A stretch of 64,000 nt of DNA. Origin: Sesamum alatum (Eukaryota; Streptophyta; Magnoliopsida; Lamiales; Pedaliaceae). A program made the translations under genes and the position numbers. Below, piece after piece: positions 42,536 through 64,000 of this stretch. Location of the stretch: positions 1,922,001-1,986,000 of the forward strand of contig JACGWO010000007.1 in NCBI GenBank assembly GCA_034509735.1, given 5' to 3'. The notes beneath the pieces were generated by a model. That model was given only the letters and a program-made list of their open reading frames with translations. It was not told the DNA's origin and searched no databases. The first letter of the stretch is position 1, and the number at the start of each line of letters is the position of its first letter.

Positions 42536-44829
42536 ATGGTAATGCTTTCCCCTTTTTGTTTCTCTCTACATGAGCCTGTCTACGTAGTTTTATACGCCTA
42601 GGTTTACATACAAATCACCTTTGTTTTTGTTTTTTTTTTTTTCGTTTTCTGGGTTCGTTAGGGTTTGCTTTCTGTGGGTCTAGAAAGAATTCCCGAACCC
42701 TTTTTTCCTTTTTTGATTTTGCTATTTTGTCTTTCTTATTCACTTGATTGGAAATTGGATTTCGTGTTGCATGTCCAATTAAGGCGGGCTCATGATTTTT
42801 CTTGATTTGGTTTTTGTTAATTTGAGCAGCCGATGATGTGAAGTTGTAGAATTCAAGCTCTTGATTGATTTCTGCGTTTTTTTCTTACACGATAGTAGAT
42901 GGGATTAATTCCCGAACTCTTGTTGTTGAAGTGTTTCAGTGAAAAATGGGATATTTTGTAGACCTTTTTTTTGTTAATTTTATACAAACTTTTATTACTA
43001 GTGCACAAGGGCGAGCTAACTTCTGAGGCATTTGAGTTGTGTTATCTTTTTGAAAAAGTGAAGTTATGTTATTGCTTCAATAGGCTGTCGAGTGGGTTAT
43101 AACTACGTCGGAGCTTCAGTTGCTTCGTGTTTTGTTTTTGAAAGTATGATCGACGTTAGATAATTTTGTAACAAGATTTCTTGTGGCACTTGTAGACAAT
43201 TTATGGTTTTTACTTATGTGGTGGTTTCTTCTATGCAGTCTAATCGGCACACTATTATTCTCATGCAAACATCTCAGCACAGAGCGACTCGTACTTTTAT
43301 GGATTATGAGTCAATCAGTCAAGCAATGGATGGTATGCGCCGAATGCTTTTACTCCTTACAAGTCTGTATCTGCCTGTTGGATTTATGCATATTATTGTT
43401 GTTGCATGAATGTATTAATCGTGATTCGTGGCTCTGTTTGGCTGCTTGACTTGAGCACACTAAAGCATTTATTTATGTTGCTTCTGCTTATGTGGCATAT
43501 GAGGTCATCTTGATGAGATGCTGCCCTGTCATACAAAATAAAGTTAATTGCATTTATGCGTCCTTTTTGGCGTTTTCTGATGACACATGCATCATGGTTT
43601 CCACCGTCATTGTTTCCGTAATTTGGTTTTTTTCTGAAACTGGGTTATTGATTTGCTAACCATCCAATCATCCATTTCTTCGGCAAGCAATGTAGTGAAG
43701 GATGTTGAAGGATTTTAGACTATTGCAGTACTGCTTTTGAAGGAATGAAGTCCTATTATGTCAGAGAATCTTCTACTAAACATAAATTTCATATATAGAA
43801 ATGCAATAAAATAAATAGTTTTATCCTATGCTCATAAGTTGGTGGTTTTGAAGGATTGTAATTGATATAATGTTCCAAAATGTTTTATACAGTATGAGCT
43901 TTTAAATGCAAGATAACTGATATGCAAACAGATAAATTTGACTGTAGTTGTGATTTGTTTATATTTGGATCTCCAAAGTTTATTGCTTGAGTACTTGTGC
44001 TTCACTGGATATTCTATCTTTTGGCGTGTACTCTGTTGAATTCATATTCACAGCTAATCCTATGAGGATACTTTCTGCATCAGTAGGAGAAGATATACTT
44101 TCTGATATTTTCTTTCCCCAAAATTTATGTCAATTATGCGTGTGTGTTTTGTCTCTTAAGACCAGTGCAGTTAAGGATATTAAACAGTCATCTAGACAAA
44201 TACAACCAACAAAAATCAGAGAAACTAAATGCCTTTGAAGTAGAATTGGTATGCTGCTGTCCATACAAGGATTGGAGTTTATGATGGCTTTCAACACTCT
44301 TACGTTTCTTGCCTCACATAAATTGTAACGGCTTCTGCAGGAATATGTGGACTGTATGAACGTAAACTCAAGGAGCTAAATCCAGCCCTGAGAAACATCA
44401 CATATGATATCTCGGATCTTTACAATTTCATTGACGGACTTGCTGATATGAGCGCCTTAGTGTAAACTCTCTCTCTCTCTCTCTAGACACACATACACAT
44501 CTAATACAAATATACATATCTTTAATCCTCCAAAGACGGAATATATCGTTTTCCCTATTGGTATAAATTTCCACTTCCTATGTAATTTCAAAGGCCAATC
44601 TTGTGCCAAACTTTTTCGCATCTAGGATGAATTTATTGAAATTCCGTCAGATTCCTCTCATTTTCCCTCTCCAAAACATGCTATTGAGTTCCAGTAAGCT
44701 ATCAATCATGCAATCCCATGACTGTTGTTCTTTTGCAGCTACGATCACTCAATCCAGGCTTACCTACCATATGACCGACAATGGATCAAGCAGAGGACAT
44801 TACAACACTTGAAGAAACTGGCTCATTAG
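42536..44829 (+). CDS. ERH: ENHANCER OF RUDIMENTARY homolog
   Basis: A complete gene of 102 residues in four coding exons: 42536-42538, 43239-43332, 44341-44461, 44739-44829. The first coding exon is just the ATG, followed by a 700-base intron; Ser comes from exon 2. The product matches the family over its full length (about 104 residues in animals): SNRHTIILMQTSQHRATRTF, GICGLYERKLKELNP, ITYDISDLYNFIDGLADMSA and YDHSIQAYLPYDRQWIKQR. ERH is a small nuclear dimer that binds splicing and transcription factors and, in animals, serves RNA methylation and mRNA splicing. Its plant role is less clear. A CT microsatellite lies in intron 3 (44467-44484). Confidence 0.97.
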
Positions 44830-46244
44830 TTTCTATCTAAATTGGGATATTGTAGTGAAGACTGAAATTTGCCTAGTTGGAGCCAGTCGGGACCATCCAC
44901 CGTTTCACAGTCCTTGGATGTGAAACTTTTCTATCTCATGTTTCCTTGTTTGTGGAAATACAATGACGCGAGTAGCGTTTGGCCTCGTCTAGTATCGTGT
45001 TGCTACATAAGTGCACTTTGGTTTGGTAACTTTGCTCCTGTTGGCATCTGTAGCCTAAATGCATAAAGTGTTGTGTATTTTTAAGCCTATGTTGGTCTAT
45101 TCATCAGTGTTGTCTTACGGTAAATGTATTGCTTTTGAACCATCAAAAGATGGTCATCAGTTGTGTACATTTCTTGCTTTATGATAATCATATCCTGAGG
45201 AAGAACCCTAAGCTCTCAAGTTATGGTAAAATCAACCTCTTAAAGCAAATAAATTTGTGTATGAATGATCAGAAATAAGGATGACAAAATCATTAATCGA
45301 ATAGCACAAGTTGATCCAATACATCTAAAATTTTGATAAATATTTACATTTGGGAAAATCAGGACAATCATTTTTTAATTATTGAAGATCGATAAATAGA
45401 TGACAAATAACAAAAATATCAGGGCCATTTATTTTTGTGCACATGAAAATGGTTAGATTTCAATTTGATGAAATGTGGGATAGGGTCGAATTATAGTATC
45501 GCGTTTCCAGAATCAGTTGGATGAAATGTGGGGTCGGGTCGAATTAAATTATTGCACTTCTAGGATCGGTCAGATTTTATTCAAAGCTTGATGGATTACT
45601 AGTATACTGTCGTTTATTATAGTAAATCATGAATAAGGGTGGAAGGAGGGGTCAATCCATCTTTATCGAACCTTGTGAACTACCCTGAGTAAATAATTCA
45701 ATTTTTTTATAATTATATCTCAAAATATTTAACTGTGTATTATTTATGTTTTCTTTAATAAAATTTAGGAATAAACTTGTATGACATAATTAGGATTAAC
45801 AAGTTTCTCTTACACAAGAGTTTAGTGGAAAAAGAACAGAATAATAAAATAAAATAATAATTTAAAAAAAAAAACAAAGGAAAAGCTCCTGACCCGGATC
45901 TTGAAAATGGTTCGGGGCTCCGACTCGGTTCTAGGTAAAAGGACTTTCGCCTCTCCTCGTTCTTGTGTTGGCTTAAGACACTCTAAACTCTCAAAATCAG
46001 AAATTTTCTTCTCTCCAACAGATCCATTCCTCTGTCTCTCCCCAGTACGCTCCCTCTTTCTCTCTCTACAGGCTTGCATTTATATTGTTTGTTCATCGTA
46101 TTTTAGGACAACAACGTATTTATTTTGTGAGGATTTTGCAAGGGAAATAGGATAAACCAAGAAACAGGGGTTTTAGCGTCTGAAAAATTAAGTATTGAAG
46201 TTGAGGAAAAAGCCCTTTTCTTGTTCTCTGATAAATTAACTCTG
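44830..46244. other. ERH 3' flank, intergenic region and RRC1 5' leader
   Basis: No gene seen to about 45.8 kb. The RRC1 leader probably starts near 45.9-46.0 kb; TCTCTCCAACAG, CTCTGTCTCTCCCC and TCTTTCTCTCTC tracts mark it. A GT-AG intron in the leader (46245-46560) lies just before the ATG exon. Short upstream ATGs lie in the leader. Confidence 0.45.
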
Positions 46245-46580
46245 GTATGTGCACATTCTTGTGTGTGATTGCTGCTCGTTTGTTGTTTATTGTCTGCTCC
46301 GAGACTGTATTTCTGGAGCAAATTCGTAATTTTATGGGGGAACTCTTACAAGTTCTGGCTCATGTTGTAGTGTAGTTATTAATTTGTGAATGCGTGGAAT
46401 ACTTGTTTGTTGGGTTTTAATTCGGTTTATAACTTGGGATTTCTTGAAGTTGTTCTTGTTCTGTTTTTTTTCCTTCCTGAATTTCACTGTTGTTGTATCA
46501 GCTAGTCTTGTTTCTTTTTAGATGTGTTTTCATAGACATTGTTTTTGTGTTTTTCTGCAGTTTAATAATCACATAGTGAA

Positions 46581-55579
<8,999 letters not shown>

Positions 55580-57100
55580 ATATATGTCCCAATCATGATA
55601 ATAACTCTCTTCTAATTGAAGTCGTTTGATCGTATATTGTACTGATTCGTCTGCGCTAGTATGGTAACATTACGATTCTCAGCAACGCTTTTAGCCGCGA
55701 AGTGTCTGAGTTTACGGCTTCCGTTTTCTGAGGTGCACTATCAAGTCAGACTGTAAGTTGCTGCATCTATGTGAGAAAATTTGGGTGGTTCTGTCATTGT
55801 AGCCAAAAAGCTCAGGCAACACATTAGTTGTATTTTTAGTGTTTAATCTTCATTTCATATTTGGGTGCAGCAATGACCAATATGGATTTGGCTATTCAAG
55901 TTTTGGCACTTTGATATGGACTTATGCAACTTTAGCTGATTCTCCTTTGTACAAGTTATTGAGTTATGCAGGTTTTACACATCAATTTTTTCTTTCTTTC
56001 TATTACAGATCGTGTTGCATCTTTTATTTTATTTAATCTATATTAATATATAAAAAAAAGATTTTTTTTACTTATAATTGGCGGTTTATGACAATGCGAT
56101 TCTAATTTTTTTGATTATGACAATAATACACTAAAATTAGTTTTCTTTTGTTTTCTTTCTTTTTTTCTTTTTTTTTTTAAAAAAATGTAATGTGTCGGTA
56201 TATATATATATATATATTTATTTTATATACATTTACAATCATTTTAAAGCGTATAATATCATTTTATATGCACGCAGGGATGGCGTGTCACGACGGTTAG
56301 TATATATATATATAAACAAATTAGGTGTAATTTTTATTCTAATTTTTTTTGTTCCAAAATTTGAAGGTGTTTTTGAAATAATTAAAATAGCAAGATACAA
56401 ATGACATTGGAAATTTGTATAGCAAAAGCATCTTGAAAATGTTTATAAGGGTTAAATAGGTTATATCCAAAATAAATATGTTTTTAAGTTAGGTAAAAAA
56501 TGTGAATAAACTATAGAGTTGGGTTATTCTTATTCACATCACATGTTTCACTTCAACTTTTAATCCTAAAATGAGAATGTGGGGATTAAATAGAAAAAAA
56601 AAAAAAAAATTACAATGGATTTTCTTGAAAATTATTATAATTGTAAATATTGTGTTATTATTTAAAAAATGATAAATATTTTTTAGAATTAATAATTATT
56701 TAATAAATATTTTAATAATAGACTGTTACGAAGGGCGTTTGTTAAACAACTATTAATTTCAAGAGATATTTATAAAATTTTTAAATAATAAAAGAGTATT
56801 TGTAATAATTTAAAATCTTCGGAGGGACGTCGTAATTTATTTACCCTAAAAAAAGTACAAATAGGGACAAAAATGAAGATGGAGTCGGGTTTGGGTCTGA
56901 TCCAGATCCAGATCCGCTCAATTCAAGATTTGAGTGAAATGGGTACACGTTGATAGATTATAGAGGACGAAGAAAGTCGCAGGCGCTCTAAAGTGCGACT
57001 ATAGTCAAGTCAACATCCGCATTCCCAATTGTCCCTCTTCCGACACCCTTCTCCGTCGGCGGCGGCGGCGGCGTTCTTCTCTTCTCCTCCACATCTCCTA
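55580..57100. other. RRC1 3' flank, MITE and MED30 leader
   Basis: No gene is seen. TA repeats occur at 56200-56217 and 56300-56314. Bases 56605-56850 are a decayed foldback of the TAAATTACAGT family (AATTACAATGGATTTTC / GACGTCGTAATTTATTTACCC). The MED30 leader has a GGCGGCGGCGGCGGC run near 57058-57073. Confidence 0.4.
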
Positions 57101-58940
57101 ATGGAAGAGAAGCCTTCAACGATGAGTTCCTCCCCGACCTCCAGCAATTACACCTCCAAGACCACGCAAGAACTCGCCATTGAAGGCCATAAACACCTCG
57201 AGGAAACAGTCGAATCCGCCTTCTTAATCCTCTCCGCGATGAACGACGAGCTCTGCAACCCCAACCTTTGGTCTACCACCTCCTCCGCCGCCGGGGCGGC
57301 GCCTCCTAACACTACTAACGCTACTGGTGGTGGGACCGCCAGTATGAGTAACGGACACCACTCGAACGCCGATGTATTGTCCGACTCATCTTCTGCGTCT
57401 TCCTCCGCTTCTGCATCTCATTCTCATCCTCAGCATCATAATAGCTTTGATATCGGGGGCGGGGCGCTTGACGAAGCTAGATTGCAGTATAAGTCCTCCG
57501 TTGCGTCACTTCGGTCTGTCCTCATCGCAATTTCGAATTCCCAGAAGGTATGTTTGGTTGGTCATTTAGAGAATCTTGTAGCGTCTGTGCGAGTTGTAAG
57601 TTGTGCTTTCTACTCTCATTTTGCATTACATATTATTCATTTGGTGGAATTTGGATGAGTGGGTGGTATGCGTAACATTCGGGCTCAAATCAAGCTGTGT
57701 TTTCTGCAAATTACTGATAGCCGCTATACAGAAAATGGAGCTTAGAGTCAGCATGTGCAATGTGATGTACAAAAGATGATGACAATCTTGTCTTAGGTAT
57801 AACTAGAGCCAGTGTGTGCTTGGTGCTAAAGTTAGACATTTTGGATCTTTTCTTGATGTTTTGCAGTATGTGCAAGTGAAGCAAAATCGATTCTGTTGTA
57901 TTTCGTTGATTCGTTGTAATTGATAGTTCTTTCAACTAAATTAGGTTAAGCTATCTGAAGCAGTTCCAACAAGTACTTCAGCGTCTCCAGCTGATCAAAT
58001 AGAAATAGAGAAGCTTGAAGAAAAGGCCTCTATCTTAAGAAAGGTACCATTACTTAGTCCCCCAATGTGAATATTTGAACTGTCTAGCGTGTTGGTTTCT
58101 TTCGTTGTAGTGAAATGCATCATCTGTTGGGATTTTGGATTATAATTGAGCTATCACCAGAGCCTCTTAGCTGCTACTGTGAAGTAGCCAGAGGGATTAA
58201 TGTGGGATGATATATTTATCTGCATATAGCGTCTACCACCTCCAGTCCCCCGAAATTTAATGCTCACATAAGCTACATTTATTTGATACCATAATTTTAG
58301 CACATGGAAGGTGACCTTGGTAGGCAATGACACATAATTATCATGCCGCCCTCCTTCCAATCCAGAAGTCTCTCCAATCTAAGGTGTACAATTGGGCATG
58401 TCCCGCATTAAAGGATGTAAACCTATTATGCATGGTTTGGAAGGTCAACTCTATGTTTGAATGGCTGGAGTAGAATCTTTCTGTGTACTCTGAAACACAA
58501 GTATGCTTGGAGATGTGTATTCATAAGGTGAAGACTAAGGCTGTAAGCCAAAGGCAAATTAGCTGATATCTGAATGTTTCAATTAATCGTTTTGCATGCA
58601 TTCGAACTGGCTGCTTTATTTGTACATTCTCATTTACACAGACATATCCTTTCTGTTGGAGGACAGGGGTGATGGTGGTTATGCTATCTAAGTGTAGAAG
58701 CGTAACGACAGAACAAGCTAGAACTTCCCTTTTGCTTAATTTAGTTTTCATGTCACAATATGTTCTGTTCCTCTAAGTGTGCGCTAATTAGTTTATCTGT
58801 AAATAATACTCACTCATTATTCTTGCAATCTGAATTCTTAGGAACTTGCAGTGAAGAACAAATATCTCAAGATTCTGATGGATCAGCTTCGTAGTCTTCT
58901 AGCTGATATATCTACTTGGCAAAGTCCTTGTACATCCTGA
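57101..58940 (+). CDS. MED30: Mediator of RNA polymerase II transcription subunit 30
   Basis: A 214-residue protein in three exons, all phase 0: 57101-57547, 57945-58043, 58842-58940. The start is the first ATG of the frame; the frame is also open upstream but has no ATG there. The N-terminal helix region ([20 protein letters not shown]) is followed by a low-complexity Ser/Gly/His insert (about residues 60-118), then helices including [17 protein letters not shown] and the C-terminal [22 protein letters not shown], the mark of plant MED30. MED30 belongs to the Mediator head and links activators to RNA polymerase II in the nucleus. The length is a little above that I recall for Arabidopsis, due to the Ser-rich insert. 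Confidence 0.92.
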
Positions 58941-60161
58941 GGGTAATTCGGTGTTCATTAACCACGAAAAGAGAGATGTCCACAAGGTATGGAACACAGA
59001 ATAACCTTTGTTTCTTTTCCAAGTGGACCTGATCATTGATCTTTCAGTTCCTCATGTCCTAGGGAGTCAAGAGTGGAACGATTTGATAGTGTTGCTGAAA
59101 CAGATTAGTGTTTCATCTGGCCGTTCATACAAGTGACTTTTGAATGGATTACAAAACAGCATGAGCAACCTCACTTGTAACTTGTATACCCTTGTTAATT
59201 TTACGTTGATGTAACCTTTTGTTAAAGAATTCGTCTCTTGACTAAGTTTCAATCGTTGTTGCTTGGTTTTCCTTTCTTGATCCTAGCTTGTATGGTGATC
59301 AGACAGTTGCTTGAAAACTTCAGAACTTATCTATTGATTTATGTTGGAAGAACATTCCTTACGATGAGGTCTTAAAAATTGGATGAGGCAGAAACAGGGT
59401 ATGTAATCTTATTTTGCCAAACTGAATCATTGGATATGCAATAGATTATAGAACTCAGCTCTTGTACATTGTCTTTGAACAGAGATAATTTGTTAAGCAG
59501 CTTAGGATGTACTCATGATGAAGAGGAATCTAAGTCCAAATTATGACAGGACTTTGTCTATGTAAAGGCCCACACGCACACACTCAAGGTTTGAACAGAC
59601 CTCCCGTAAAAAAGTCTTATGCTCGAATCATTGGGCTGTCCACCGAGGACCACTTTAGAGATCACATTAATCATAAAACATTCATGATACCAAAGAAATC
59701 ATACGTAGTCTGGCTAGTGACAAGCAAACCCAAAGTTGAAAGGAAACTCAAAAGATGTTTTCTCATTGTCGTACTTTAAACACAAACAGAAGATTTTGGT
59801 TGCCATTTAAGTTTGTCCAAAACCAAATGTTGTCAAAAGATCAAAACCCAGAAAGAATATCTGGTCATATGTTAAACACCAATATCTGTACATTTGCTTC
59901 AAGTGTCGGCAAGATAGTGATACGAAACCCGGATACCAGAAAGAACAAACCATTGTCTTTGAAACGCTTTTGCCAAACAACCACTTTGGCCTTCCGTTTC
60001 CTTGAAATTTGATTCAACGTACTTTCCTTCTACGAGGAATTCCATTGAGGATCAATTCAAGTGGCTTCGGGTGTGACAGAACCCCCTTTGCTGCATGATT
60101 CAGGCTCGACAATCTTTGAAGCAGTTATCTTCATCTGAGAGCTCTTACATGGAATCATAAT
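58941..60161. other. Convergent intergenic region between MED30 and UBP22
   Basis: Holds the 3' untranslated regions of both genes. No open frame of interest and no clear transposon. Confidence 0.45.
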
Positions 60162-62410
60162 CTAGCAACAGCCGGCTATAGGGATGAAAGGGTCGGCTAG
60201 TGGCGAAAGCGGCTGGCACCCAAGATCATCACTCCCTTTGTGGTAGAACACCTTTTGCACATAGAATATCAAGTAGCACTGTGAGGATCTAACCACCTCT
60301 TCATCAACTTCAGTAATCCAAGCATCGTCGCATTTATACCACTGGTTTCTCAGACGTAAATAAGTTACATAATGCCCAGATTCCAACATCCCTGAATGAG
60401 TAACCACAGCAAAAACCTCAAACTCAGTAGACACATCTGTTTCCTCGCCCTCAAAGGAAAAGATTCTATTTCCGAATCTTTTTCTGACTATCGAAGAGGA
60501 TAAATATGGCCTCATGTCCAAGGAGAAAGGAAACTGCAAATGGCGGTCGATTTTTCTTGACATTTTCCGGATTGGAGAGTGCTCGAATCGTTTTATATGC
60601 AAGCATAAAACCAGTGGGAGCTTATTGAGAGACATTTGCTTCAGGGCATCCTGCTTTTCCCTACAATTTTCACAGTAGAGTTTCTGGTCTGATCCCAACT
60701 TCTCTGGTCTCGTGAAGAGGTCCAAGCAGCCCACGAGAGACGATGCCACTGAGGTCTCATTTAGCTTGCTTGGCTTACCGGTGAAATCAGTTGCAAATGA
60801 GACGTTGTTTAAGTCGAGGGATATGTCCACACATGGATCATAAGTGGACGATGTGAACCCACAGGACGTACATGTGACATCTGATCTCAATAGGCCCGAG
60901 AAAACCCTATGAGCGATACACTGGCAATCTCCATTTTCTGTGCAAACATAAATGCTTTTCCGATCAGTGAAACTGAATTGGCCAATGACCAAATCCATCC
61001 TTCAAGTTTTGGAAAGTGTACCAGATGATGCATAATATCATGATTTTAATTCAACGTAAACAATTCAGAACTCAAGCAAGATCGCCATTTTTCCCCCGAC
61101 AAAGAAGAATGGAACAAAAGCCTAATATCTTTGCATCACACCTCAATAACCACTATACAATTTTAAAGAGGCAGCGACAAATCTTAGCGTTCGGTTACCT
61201 TTTGCCAGACTAGCTTTCCCCAATTTCTCATGGATCCTGTCAAGCATCGAAATGAAGAATTCATGTGCATCTTGCTGCTCATAACTCGCAAGATTTTCTG
61301 AATGCTGCCACCAGCTGAAAATCGAGAAGGCAATGTCAATGAAACCGATCAACGAAATAGATAAATCAATTTAGAATGCAGCAATATGCAGTATCTGTAT
61401 GCTAATCAATATTTGGCATCTTATCTACACGCTGCGCGGAATCTTCTTTTAATACCAAACACACAGACAGAGACATTCTACATGGATCCATAGCATAACA
61501 AACTGAGTGTTCAAATCTCACAGAGAGAGACATTCTACATAGATCCATCCTATGGTAAGACAAACAACAAATGCCTAACAACCAAGAAAAGCTAAATCGT
61601 AAGAAACAAATTCCATCGGATATCAACACACCTGTAAAGAAACTTAGCAGGACTGTAGGGCGTCCGCTCACCCGAAAAAACAGCAGAATAAATAACATCA
61701 ATGTCACAAGGTAAACACAATCGATCCGCAGAGCTTTTTCTGCAGCTCTCATGGTTATGCCTATCATTAAGAAAGTAATTCCTCAACGGGGGCGCATGAA
61801 TCAATGCTTGCAACACAGAATTCATGAAACAAGTATTGCCAAGGTTATTCAAGCCCCTCAATCCCAACGGAAAACACGATTTCGACCCCTGTTTCCTCCT
61901 CAAAACCAATCTTTTCACACTTTTTGAATCCAAATCAGCTCCAAAATCCAATCTTTTCCTCTTGCTCAACCTCAAATCACCACCCTCCACAACCCCATTT
62001 CCATTTCTTGGCAACCCCATCATGTGCTTACACACAACAGCCTTATCAAATTCAGGATCATACACCTGATCACAGCACACACAGCAATAAAGCTCAGCCC
62101 TTTCCATGTCCACACAAATCTCATGACCACCAAAAGATTCACTATGCAAAAGGGCATGATTTGATTCCGGAGCTATGCAGCAAGTAACTGAGGAACAGAT
62201 CAAACACATAAAGAATCTGCCATAGCACCCAGAGCAAAAACTGCATCTGGGCATCTCTGATTTGGAGTTATCAATCATGGTTCTGCCACACGGGCTGAAT
62301 TTCAATAAATCTTGGATCAAATTATAGCCCTTTAAGCCGTGTTTCAGCTTGTAATCCACAAGGTGCTTGCATGGCTTAGGGGTTGTGTAAGGACAATTTC
62401 TTGCAAACAT
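60162..62410 (-). CDS. UBP22: Ubiquitin carboxyl-terminal hydrolase 22 (SAGA DUB-module type)
   Basis: A 556-residue protein in three exons on the minus strand: 62410-61632, 61314-61199, 60937-60162. The N-terminal ZnF-UBP domain (residues 1 to about 130) has many Cys/His ([30 protein letters not shown]). A basic segment (RLSKRKR, near 147-153) may be a nuclear signal. The USP catalytic domain has Cys194 in [18 protein letters not shown], the QQDAHEF box, zinc knuckles CTSCGF and CENC, His487 in [10 protein letters not shown] and Asp502/503 in CDDAW. UBP22 removes ubiquitin from histone H2B as part of the SAGA-linked module. Intron 1 falls in LYSWWQ. The length equals what I recall for Arabidopsis UBP22. 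Converges with MED30. Confidence 0.95.
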
Positions 62411-64000
62411 ATTAATAATAAAAATTCAATCTTTAGTTATCAAAAGGGAACTCACTGAAACTGGATTAAGATTCCCAAAAAAAATTATTGAAAGAAAACA
62501 AATATGATCAAGATGATTAGAAAGATTTCAAAAACAAATAAATAAAAAGAATGGCGAAATCAATCAACACCAAGATCAAAAAAATCGTGTTGATCTATAA
62601 GTTTACTATTGAAATCAGTTGAAAATTACATAAATCTAAACTTTCTTTTTTTAATTCATAAATAGCTGAAAAATAGAAGAAAATGGAAGAGAGCCTCAGT
62701 GGCAGAAGAAAGAAGGAGGAGGAGGAGGAGGCGCTTTCTTGCTCAGCAAAGACCGACTCACACTTTCTGGTGTGGGACATCACATTCTTTCCCTACTTTG
62801 GTGGACAAATCACAACCGTTCATCTTTGCACTCTATGAATGAATTATTAATGAAAAAATTACATTTTTGTCCTGTAATCATATGTCATTTAGCATTTTTA
62901 ATCCCGTAACCTACTCATTTTACACGTTTAATCCTTTTTTATGATTTAATTTTGAATATCTCACATTTAATTATTTTTTTTACAAATTTAATCTTGTTTT
63001 GACAACTTTGATTAATAGATATTTTTTCTTCTGTAACTATAAATCGTTAACACATAATTAAAACCAAAAAAGACCAAATATGAAATATCCAGAACTGAAT
63101 TTATTATAAAAGAAGTAAATATATATATATAAATAAAATAAATTATACAATAAAAAATAACTATTTATAATTATTGAACCAAAAACATAATTTTAACATT
63201 ATTAATTTACCAAGAGATAAAAGAAAAAATAGATGAGACTTGAGAGTCTTCTTCTTCTCTCTCTTTTTAAAATATTTTTTTAATCATTATGGGTCAAGTT
63301 TTTATTTTATTTATTATCTATTAGTAGAATTTTTGGGCCCCTGCAATATGCAAACCCATAAATTATGAGAGTTAAATAAAATAAATAAATAGACCTTCTC
63401 GACCATTCCAACACCTTCATTTCAAAGAGGAAAAAAAGAGAGAGAGAAAGAGGTATAACTTGACTTTTCTATCTTGATTGCTCCTCCAACAAAATACTAA
63501 TACTATCCTTTTTTTTCTTCTCTAATTTTAAAAAAATAAATTTAATTAAATTCCCTATAACTACTTCAATAAAGATTGATTTATTACAATAATATTTATT
63601 TCATCAATGCTCCTTGAGAGATTATTCAATTTATTAAGTCCAATTCATATGGTTAATTGTATTTTTCATACACGTGAAATTAATCTCTCTAAAAAGTAAT
63701 TCAACACAATACTTTAAACTTTTAAAAAAGGAAGCTCGTTATCTTCCATATTAATGGCTTCAGATTGTTTTTTCTTAAATTTAGAAAGTCATGTCATTTT
63801 TCTTTTATTCAGGAAATTTTTTTGTCTATTATTATATTCTTACATGAACATACGCCGCATTTAACCCCAAAATTATATTAGATCAAGAACCGACAAGTCA
63901 ATCAAACTAAACAATTTTACCCAAATTCAAACTCATGCTATTCAAACATACAACTAATGACTAAACAAGATTCGTAATCTTAATTTTCTCATCATGCATG
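62411..64000. other. UBP22 upstream region and AT-rich intergenic DNA
   Basis: The UBP22 leader and promoter lie on the minus strand up to about 62.8 kb; GAGGAGGAGGAGGAGG at 62716-62731 is a CT-rich leader when read on the minus strand. Bases 62860-63110 look like one decayed MITE (TTTTTGTCCTGTAATCATAT at left, GACCAAATATGAAATATCC at right). The rest has no recognisable gene. Confidence 0.4.

Noticed and set aside
57029..57100. Upstream extension of MED30
   Set aside because: The frame is open but begins with TTG; the first ATG is at 57101.
59543..60012. Open frames between MED30 and UBP22
   Set aside because: Short, without domains, and inside the expected 3' untranslated regions of convergent genes.

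Overview
The window is nuclear DNA of a flowering plant, most likely a core eudicot. The genes have short exons with GT-AG introns, the intergenic DNA is very AT-rich, and the non-coding space is packed with nested plant transposons (CACTA, Mutator-like foldback MITEs, a LINE, SINEs and a solo LTR). The species cannot be fixed from the sequence. There are no bacterial, organellar or CRISPR features.

Bases 1-33 kb are a decayed tandem array of PLP-dependent group II amino-acid decarboxylases of the plant serine/histidine decarboxylase family. Copy A (1-519) is cut by the window edge. Copies B (10034-12953) and D (30074-32635) are complete five-exon genes with the catalytic Lys and Asp present. 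A fourth copy, C, survives only as a C-terminal scrap at about 17.7 kb plus repeated upstream modules near 13.4 and 13.9 kb. Relics of a glutathione peroxidase promoter and of its exon 2/3 lie downstream of copy A, so the duplicated unit probably was decarboxylase plus GPX. Transposons fill the rest. Several carry target-site duplications that can be read directly, and the paralogous introns act as empty sites for one another.

Bases 33-64 kb are a gene-rich, single-copy region: a plastid-type glutathione peroxidase (+), a folate-biopterin transporter family protein (+), ENHANCER OF RUDIMENTARY homolog (+), the U2-associated splicing factor SR140/RRC1 (+, 17 coding exons), Mediator subunit MED30 (+) and a UBP22-type SAGA ubiquitin protease (-). 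I joined the exons by hand; every gene keeps one open frame from ATG to stop. Three of these neighbours (RRC1, MED30, UBP22) act in transcription or splicing, but plant gene order rarely implies a shared pathway.

I found no wholly new biological system. The most interesting objects are the decarboxylase-GPX array with its ghosts, a 1.19-kb Mutator-like foldback element carrying a zinc-finger (zf-GRF) gene fragment in both arms with an exact 9-bp target duplication, a foldback element with tRNA-like sequence in both arms nested in a CACTA element, and a pair of GC-rich, G-quadruplex-prone islands in otherwise AT-rich DNA.
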